From Ramlibacter monticola (GTDB lineage Bacteria > Pseudomonadota > Gammaproteobacteria > Burkholderiales > Burkholderiaceae_C): a stretch of 64,000 bases of DNA. Below, piece after piece: positions 59,549-64,000 of the stretch. The notes under the pieces were generated by a model. That model made no database searches and was not told the origin of the DNA. It saw only the letters and a list, made by a program, of their open reading frames with translations. Each line of letters starts with the position of its first letter. Positions within the stretch are counted from its first letter, which is position 1. The DNA lies in NCBI RefSeq assembly GCF_016722785.1, contig NZ_JAEQNE010000003.1:557001-621000 (forward strand). The letters are read 5' to 3'. The position numbers and the translations under genes are program-made.

Positions 59549-60147
59549 TGAGCGAGACCGAAAACACCCAGGCCCCGACCCCGGTCCCCGGCGTCGAGGC
59601 CAAGGCCAAGAATCCCGACCTGCGGTGGTACGTCGTCCACGCCTACTCCGGCATGGAGAAGGCGGTGGAGCGCAACATCAAGGAGCGCATCAACCGCGCC
59701 GGCATGCAGGACATGTTCGGCGACATCCTGGTGCCCACCGAGGAAGTCGTCGAGATCAAGAACGGCCAGAAGCGCACCTCCGAGCGCCGCTTCTACCCCG
59801 GCTACGTGCTGGTGCAGATGGTCATGAACGACGACACCTGGCACCTGGTGAAGCACACCAACAAGGTGACCGGCTTCGTCGGTGGCGCCAAGAACCGCCC
59901 GGCCCCGATCAGCGACGACGAAGTCGCCAAGATCATGGGCCAGATGGAAGAGGGCGTGGAGAAGCCGCGCCACAAGGTCGAATTCACCGTGGGCGAGTAC
60001 GTGCGCGTCAAGGACGGCCCGTTCACCGACTTCAACGGCACCGTCGAGGAAGTCAACTACGAGAAGAGCAAGGTGCGCGTGTCGGTCACGATCTTCGGTC
60101 GTGCGACGCCGGTCGAACTCGAGTTCTCGCAAGTCGAGAAGACCTGA
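59548..60147 (+). CDS. nusG: Transcription antitermination factor NusG
   Basis: 199 residues. The NGN domain starts [24 protein letters not shown] and contains [13 protein letters not shown]. The C-terminal KOW domain is [38 protein letters not shown]. It couples RNA polymerase with Rho or the ribosome. The start overlaps the secE stop by one base. A 20-residue Thr/Pro-rich leader precedes the domain. Confidence 0.98.
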   Translation: MSETENTQAPTPVPGVEAKAKNPDLRWYVVHAYSGMEKAVERNIKERINRAGMQDMFGDILVPTEEVVEIKNGQKRTSERRFYPGYVLVQMVMNDDTWHLVKHTNKVTGFVGGAKNRPAPISDDEVAKIMGQMEEGVEKPRHKVEFTVGEYVRVKDGPFTDFNGTVEEVNYEKSKVRVSVTIFGRATPVELEFSQVEKT

Positions 60148-60266
60148 ACTGAATCCCTCGTTCCTGCGCTCGCCGGCTCGGCGCAGGACGTATCCCGCAA
60201 GAGCCCCAACCCCGGGGAGCCAAGGTCGGGAGACCGAGGCGCTATCACCCGCAAGGAAATCGAACC

Positions 60267-60698
60267 ATGGCTAAGAAGATTGTCGGCTTCGTCAAGCTGC
60301 AAGTCCCGGCCGGGAAGGCGAACCCGTCGCCCCCGATCGGCCCCGCGCTGGGCCAGCGCGGCCTGAACATCATGGAGTTCTGCAAGGCGTTCAACGCCCA
60401 GACCCAGGGCGTCGAGCCCGGTCTGCCGCTGCCGGTGGTGATCACCGCGTTCGCGGACAAGAGCTTCACGTTCATCATCAAGACGCCTCCGGCGACGACG
60501 CTGATCAAGAAGGCGATCAAGCTGGACAAGGGCTCCGCCAAGCCGCACACGGACAAGGTCGGCAAGATCACCCGTGCGCAGCTCGAGGAAATCGCCAAGA
60601 CCAAGATGAAGGACATGAACGCCGCGTCCGTCGACGCCGCGGTCCGCACGCTGGCTGGTTCCGCCCGCTCCATGGGCGTCAACGTGGAGGGCCTGTAA
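60267..60698 (+). CDS. rplK: 50S ribosomal protein L11
   Basis: 143 residues. [37 protein letters not shown] is the L11 N-terminal signature, and the C-terminal RNA-binding domain ends [13 protein letters not shown]. It binds the GTPase centre of 23S rRNA. AAGGAAA lies upstream of the ATG. The 119 bases after nusG may hold a regulatory leader. rplA follows 3 bases later. Confidence 0.98.
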   Translation: MAKKIVGFVKLQVPAGKANPSPPIGPALGQRGLNIMEFCKAFNAQTQGVEPGLPLPVVITAFADKSFTFIIKTPPATTLIKKAIKLDKGSAKPHTDKVGKITRAQLEEIAKTKMKDMNAASVDAAVRTLAGSARSMGVNVEGL

Positions 60699-60701
60699 AT
60701 C

Positions 60702-61418
60702 ATGGCAAAGCTCACGAAGAAGCAGAAGGCCCTGCAGGGCAAGGCCGACAGCACCAAGCTGTACGACCTGAACGCCGCCCTCGGCATGGTCAAGGATGCC
60801 GCCACCGCCAAGTTCGATGAGTCCATCGACGTGGCCGTGCAGCTGGGCATCGACCCGAAGAAGTCCGACCAGGTCGTTCGCGGCGCGGTCGTGATGCCCA
60901 ACGGCACCGGCAAGACCAAGCGCGTCGCCGTGTTCGCCCAGGGCGCCAAGGCCGACGAAGCCAAGGCTGCCGGCGCCGACATCGTCGGCATGGACGACCT
61001 GGCTGCCAAGGTCAAGGCCGGCGACATGCCCTTCGACGTGGTGATCGCCGCGCCGGACGCCATGCGCGTGGTCGGCCAGCTGGGCCAGATCCTCGGTCCG
61101 CGCGGCCTGATGCCGAACCCGAAGGTCGGCACCGTGACGCCGGACGTCGCCACCGCGGTGAAGAACGCGAAGGCGGGCCAGGTGCAGTTCCGCGCCGACA
61201 AGGCCGGCATCATCCACGCCACCATCGGCCGCCGCTCGTTCGAATCGACCAAGCTGCAGGGCAACCTGGTCGCGCTGATCGATGCGCTGAACAAGGCCAA
61301 GCCGGCTTCCAGCAAGGGCGTGTACCTGCGCAAGGTGGCCGTGTCCTCGACGATGGGCCTGGGTGTCCGCGTCGACCTGCAGACCCTGAACGCGCAAGCA
61401 GCGGCCGCGCAGGCCTAG
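60702..61418 (+). CDS. rplA: 50S ribosomal protein L1
   Basis: 238 residues. [18 protein letters not shown] opens the protein; [42 protein letters not shown] and the signature [37 protein letters not shown] follow. It forms the mobile L1 stalk and in many bacteria represses rplKA translation. The gap to rplJ (279 bases) is occupied by a structured leader. Confidence 0.98.
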   Translation: MAKLTKKQKALQGKADSTKLYDLNAALGMVKDAATAKFDESIDVAVQLGIDPKKSDQVVRGAVVMPNGTGKTKRVAVFAQGAKADEAKAAGADIVGMDDLAAKVKAGDMPFDVVIAAPDAMRVVGQLGQILGPRGLMPNPKVGTVTPDVATAVKNAKAGQVQFRADKAGIIHATIGRRSFESTKLQGNLVALIDALNKAKPASSKGVYLRKVAVSSTMGLGVRVDLQTLNAQAAAAQA

Positions 61419-61424
61419 TAATGA

Positions 61425-61697
61425 ACAGGTGCCGGATCAGGAGCGCGTAGCGCGCTGCTCTGGCACCTCTGATCAGGCCGCTTGCCGCAAGGCAATCGGC
61501 CAGTGTGGTGGGCCGCAGGGGCAACCCGGCGGGCCATCCAAGACCGTTGGCGCGGGCGCGAGTCCGCTTAATCAGTGAAAGCCAACGCAGATGGCGATCC
61601 CGCTGACTGAAAGATTTCGAGAGATTTCCGAAGACAGTTGGTCGCTTAAACAAGGGCGCGCAAGGGGCCTCCCCAAGCGCAATTGAAGGAGTAGACC
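61425..61697 (+). promoter_or_regulatory. rplJ (L10) leader region
   Basis: 279 bases separate rplA and rplJ. The first part folds into a strong hairpin: GTGCC pairs with GGCAC outside an inner AGCGCG-TAG-CGCGCT stem. The later part includes GCAAGGGGCC and AGATTTCG segments. In other bacteria this region binds the L10-L7/L12 complex for feedback control; the position fits, but the conserved core was not aligned. Confidence 0.55.
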
Positions 61698-62213
61698 TTG
61701 AGTCTGAATCGCAGTGAGAAGGAAGCGGTCGTCGAAGAAGTGACCGCTCTCGCCGCTAAAGCTCAAACGCTGGTGATGGCGGAATACCGCGGCATCACGG
61801 TCGCCGACATGACGAAGCTGCGCGTGGCCGCGCGCGGTGCTGGCGTGGACCTGAGTGTTCTGAAGAACACCCTGGCCCGCCGCGCCGTGCAGGGCAGCCA
61901 GTTCGAAGTGATTGGCGACCAGATGACCGGTCCGCTGATCTACGGCTTCTCCGTGGACGCTGTGGCCGCCGCCAAGGTGGTGGCCGACTTCGCGAAGACC
62001 AACGACAAGCTGGTCATTCGCGGTGGCGCGTTCGCGGGCAAGGCCCTGGATGTCAACGGCGTCAAGCAGCTGGCGAACATTCCCTCCAAGGAAGTTCTGC
62101 TGGCCCAGCTTTGCGGCCTGCTGATGTCGCCCATTTCGCGCACCGCCGTGGTGCTGGGCGCTCTGGCGAAGAAGAAGGAAGAAGGCGCTGCCGCCGAACC
62201 CGCCGCCGCGTAA
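61698..62213 (+). CDS. rplJ: 50S ribosomal protein L10
   Basis: 171 residues from a TTG start (61698), with GAAGGAG 7 bases upstream. [40 protein letters not shown] and [11 protein letters not shown] are L10 signatures. It anchors L7/L12 dimers in the ribosomal stalk. The TTG is consistent with translational control via the leader. The C-terminus ([13 protein letters not shown]) is acidic/Ala-rich. Confidence 0.97.
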   Translation: MSLNRSEKEAVVEEVTALAAKAQTLVMAEYRGITVADMTKLRVAARGAGVDLSVLKNTLARRAVQGSQFEVIGDQMTGPLIYGFSVDAVAAAKVVADFAKTNDKLVIRGGAFAGKALDVNGVKQLANIPSKEVLLAQLCGLLMSPISRTAVVLGALAKKKEEGAAAEPAAA

Positions 62214-62264
62214 GCGCCGGCCGAGCAGCCCTACGGATCACCAACTTATTCTGGAAAGTTCAAA

Positions 62265-62642
62265 ATGGCATTCAACAAAGACGAATTTCTGACGGCCCTG
62301 GACAGCATGTCCGTCATGGAACTCAATGACCTGGTCAAGGCCATTGAAGAGAAGTTCGGCGTGTCCGCCGCCGCCATGGCCGCCCCGGCCGCTGGTGGTG
62401 CCGGCCCGGCCGCCGCCGCCGTGGAAGAGAAGACCGAGTTCACCGTCCAGCTGATGGAAGCCGGTGCGCAGAAGGTCGGCGTCATCAAGGCCGTCCGTGA
62501 AATCACGGGCCTGGGCCTGAAGGAAGCCAAGGACCTGGTCGACGGCGCTCCGAAGGCCGTCAAGGAAGGCATGAACAAGGCCGACGCCGAAGCTGCCAAG
62601 AAGAAGCTGGAAGACGCCGGCGCCAAGGTCGAACTGAAGTAA
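62265..62642 (+). CDS. rplL: 50S ribosomal protein L7/L12
   Basis: 125 residues. An N-terminal dimer domain ([28 protein letters not shown]) is joined by an Ala/Gly/Pro hinge to the C-terminal domain ([42 protein letters not shown]). It recruits translation GTPases. It follows rplJ by 51 bases. A strong hairpin lies after the stop. Confidence 0.98.
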   Translation: MAFNKDEFLTALDSMSVMELNDLVKAIEEKFGVSAAAMAAPAAGGAGPAAAAVEEKTEFTVQLMEAGAQKVGVIKAVREITGLGLKEAKDLVDGAPKAVKEGMNKADAEAAKKKLEDAGAKVELK

Positions 62643-62657
62643 TTCCGTTCACCCTGG

Positions 62658-62692
62658 AAGGCTGGAGGCTGATCAAAAGGCCTCCAGCCTTT
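62658..62692 (+). terminator. Attenuator/terminator between rplL and rpoB
   Basis: AAGGCTGGAGGC (62658-62669) and GCCTCCAGCCTT (62680-62691) form a perfect 12-bp stem around a 10-base loop, followed by TTGCC. It begins 15 bases after rplL. As in other bacteria it probably ends part of the ribosomal transcripts before rpoBC. The remaining bases to 62937 show no gene. Confidence 0.8.
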
Positions 62693-62937
62693 GCCGCTTG
62701 TAGAGAGCAGCAGGAAACCGGGTGGTTTGTTGTGCCGAACGAACGTTCGGCCCGCCACTCCAACCGGTTTCCTAGTGTTCTCTGATCCGACTGCAGAGAA
62801 CTGCTTGGTTCGGGCCTGGTGCAATGCCGGGCCGTCCGCCAAGGTTGGTAGTGGCCAACCCGCCAAGAACGCCGCCCACCCCTTCGCTGGTGTGGGGGCG
62901 CGTCAGTTGCCCACGAGCTTGATAGCCCGGAGAACTC

Positions 62938-64000
62938 ATGGCTTATTCCTACACCGAACGCAAACGCATCCGCAAGAGTTTCGGCAAGCGCGCCAGCGTG
63001 CTCGAAGTGCCGTACCTGCTGCAGATGCAGAAGGATGCGTACACCGCCTTCCTCCAAGCCGACCTTCCGCCCCAGAAACGGACCATCGAGGGCCTGCAGG
63101 CTGCGTTCGATTCCGCGTTCCCCATTGTGTCGCACAACGGGTTCGTGGAAATGAAGTTCATCGAGTACAACCTGGCCAAGCCCGCGTTCGACGTGCGCGA
63201 GTGCCAGACCCGCGGCCTGACCTACGCCTCCGCCGTGCGCGCGAAGGTGCAGCTGATCATCTATGACCGCGAGTCTTCCACGCCCCAATCCAAGGTGGTG
63301 AAGGAAGTGAAGGAGCAGGAGGTCTACATGGGCGAAGTGCCGCTCATGACGGACAAGGGCTCGTTCATCATCAACGGCACCGAGCGCGTGATCGTGTCGC
63401 AGCTGCATCGCTCGCCCGGCGTGTTCTTCGAGCACGACAAGGGCAAGACGCACAGCTCCGGCAAGCTGCTGTTCTCGGCCCGCATCATTCCCTACCGCGG
63501 CTCCTGGCTGGACTTCGAGTTCGACCCGAAGGACGTGCTGTACTTCCGCGTCGACCGCCGCCGCAAGATGCCGGTCACCATCCTGCTGAAGGCCATCGGC
63601 CTGACGCCGGAAACCATCCTGGCGAACTTCTTCGTCAACGACAACTTCCGCCTGATGGACAGCGGCGCACAGCTCGAGTTCGTGCCCGAGCGCATCCGCG
63701 GTGAAGTCGCCCGCTTCGACCTGACCGACAAGTCCGGCAAGGTCGTGGTGGCGAAGGACAAGCGCGTCACCGCCCGCCACACCCGCGAGCTGGAGCAGTC
63801 CGGCACCACGCACATCAGCGTGCCCGAGGACTACCTCGTGGGCCGCGTGGTCGCGCGCAACATCATCGACCCGGACACGGGCGAGATCATCGCCAAGGCC
63901 AACGACGAATTGACCGAGGCGCTGCTCAAGAAGCTGCGCGCCGCCGGCATCCAGGAAATCCAGGCGATCTACACGAACGAGCTGGACCAGGGTCCGTACA
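62938..64000 (+). CDS. rpoB: DNA-directed RNA polymerase subunit beta, N-terminal part
   Basis: The frame opens at the ATG at 62938 and is still open at the window end, giving 354 codons. [27 protein letters not shown] is the proteobacterial RpoB start. [65 protein letters not shown] covers the conserved beta1 region. Only the N-terminal quarter is present; the rifampicin-binding region lies beyond the window. Confidence 0.98.
   Translation, partial: MAYSYTERKRIRKSFGKRASVLEVPYLLQMQKDAYTAFLQADLPPQKRTIEGLQAAFDSAFPIVSHNGFVEMKFIEYNLAKPAFDVRECQTRGLTYASAVRAKVQLIIYDRESSTPQSKVVKEVKEQEVYMGEVPLMTDKGSFIINGTERVIVSQLHRSPGVFFEHDKGKTHSSGKLLFSARIIPYRGSWLDFEFDPKDVLYFRVDRRRKMPVTILLKAIGLTPETILANFFVNDNFRLMDSGAQLEFVPERIRGEVARFDLTDKSGKVVVAKDKRVTARHTRELEQSGTTHISVPEDYLVGRVVARNIIDPDTGEIIAKANDELTEALLKKLRAAGIQEIQAIYTNELDQGPY

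Noticed and set aside
62693..62937. Possible small gene between the rplL hairpin and rpoB
   Set aside because: Frames here have no ribosome site or family similarity, and the region is best read as the rpoBC leader.

Overview
The window is G+C-rich chromosomal DNA from a betaproteobacterium. Gene order and protein type point to Burkholderiales, most likely Comamonadaceae and close to Ramlibacter/Variovorax. This is inferred from arrangements such as leuS-lptE-holA-proA, apaG divergent from rpe, the gph-trpE-trpG-trpD-trpC run, and tRNA-Tyr/Gly/Thr-tuf-tRNA-Trp-secE-nusG-rplKAJL-rpoB. No 16S rRNA gene is present, so the genus is not fixed.

Layout. 1-7.3 kb: end of exbD, then leuS-lptE, an ornithine-type aminotransferase, holA and proA. 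7.4-11.7 kb: glutathione synthesis (gshA, gshB) around a kup potassium transporter. 11.9-16.8 kb (minus strand): a YafJ-like glutamine amidotransferase, a DHA2 efflux pump, a small CWC protein and a DUF1631 protein carrying a 5 x 27-nt tandem repeat. 16.9-29.4 kb: an accessory catabolic region with a two-subunit molybdenum hydroxylase, malate synthase G with a haloacid dehalogenase, an ACMSD-like amidohydrolase divergent from a Bug-type solute-binding protein, an IclR regulator divergent from HMG-CoA lyase and a CaiB/BaiF CoA-transferase, and a LysR regulator with a DUF2214 membrane protein. 29.5-37.7 kb: argS, a SPOR protein, dsbA, lptA-lptB-rpoN, an RNA methyltransferase and an orphan PIN protein. 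37.7-44.2 kb (mostly minus strand): nuc-pgpA-pncC, a LuxR-type regulator, antiporter-ybdK-thiL, and apaG. 44.2-48.9 kb: rpe, small proteins, a large catalase and gph. 49-56 kb: a trp operon with a candidate leader peptide, interrupted by a GxxExxY nuclease-fold gene and by threonine aldolase and LysE genes. 56.1-57.2 kb: patatin. 57.3-64 kb: the tRNA/translation/RNA polymerase cluster, running off the end inside rpoB.

The most unusual content is a family of about 100-nt near-perfect palindromes built from 10-nt units of the form NNCGCARARG. Three are solitary, at about 4.77, 11.74 and 19.72 kb. The fourth is split into two 42-nt inverted arms (40/42 identical) that bracket the GxxExxY gene between trpE and trpG. 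This looks like a small mobile or hitchhiking element: palindromic ends plus one nuclease-like gene, with gene-less copies nearby. Other signals worth attention are the Trp-Pro-Trp leader peptide before trpE, a perfect 9-bp inverted repeat between the IclR gene and its divergent operon, and several stop/start overlaps that show tight translational coupling.
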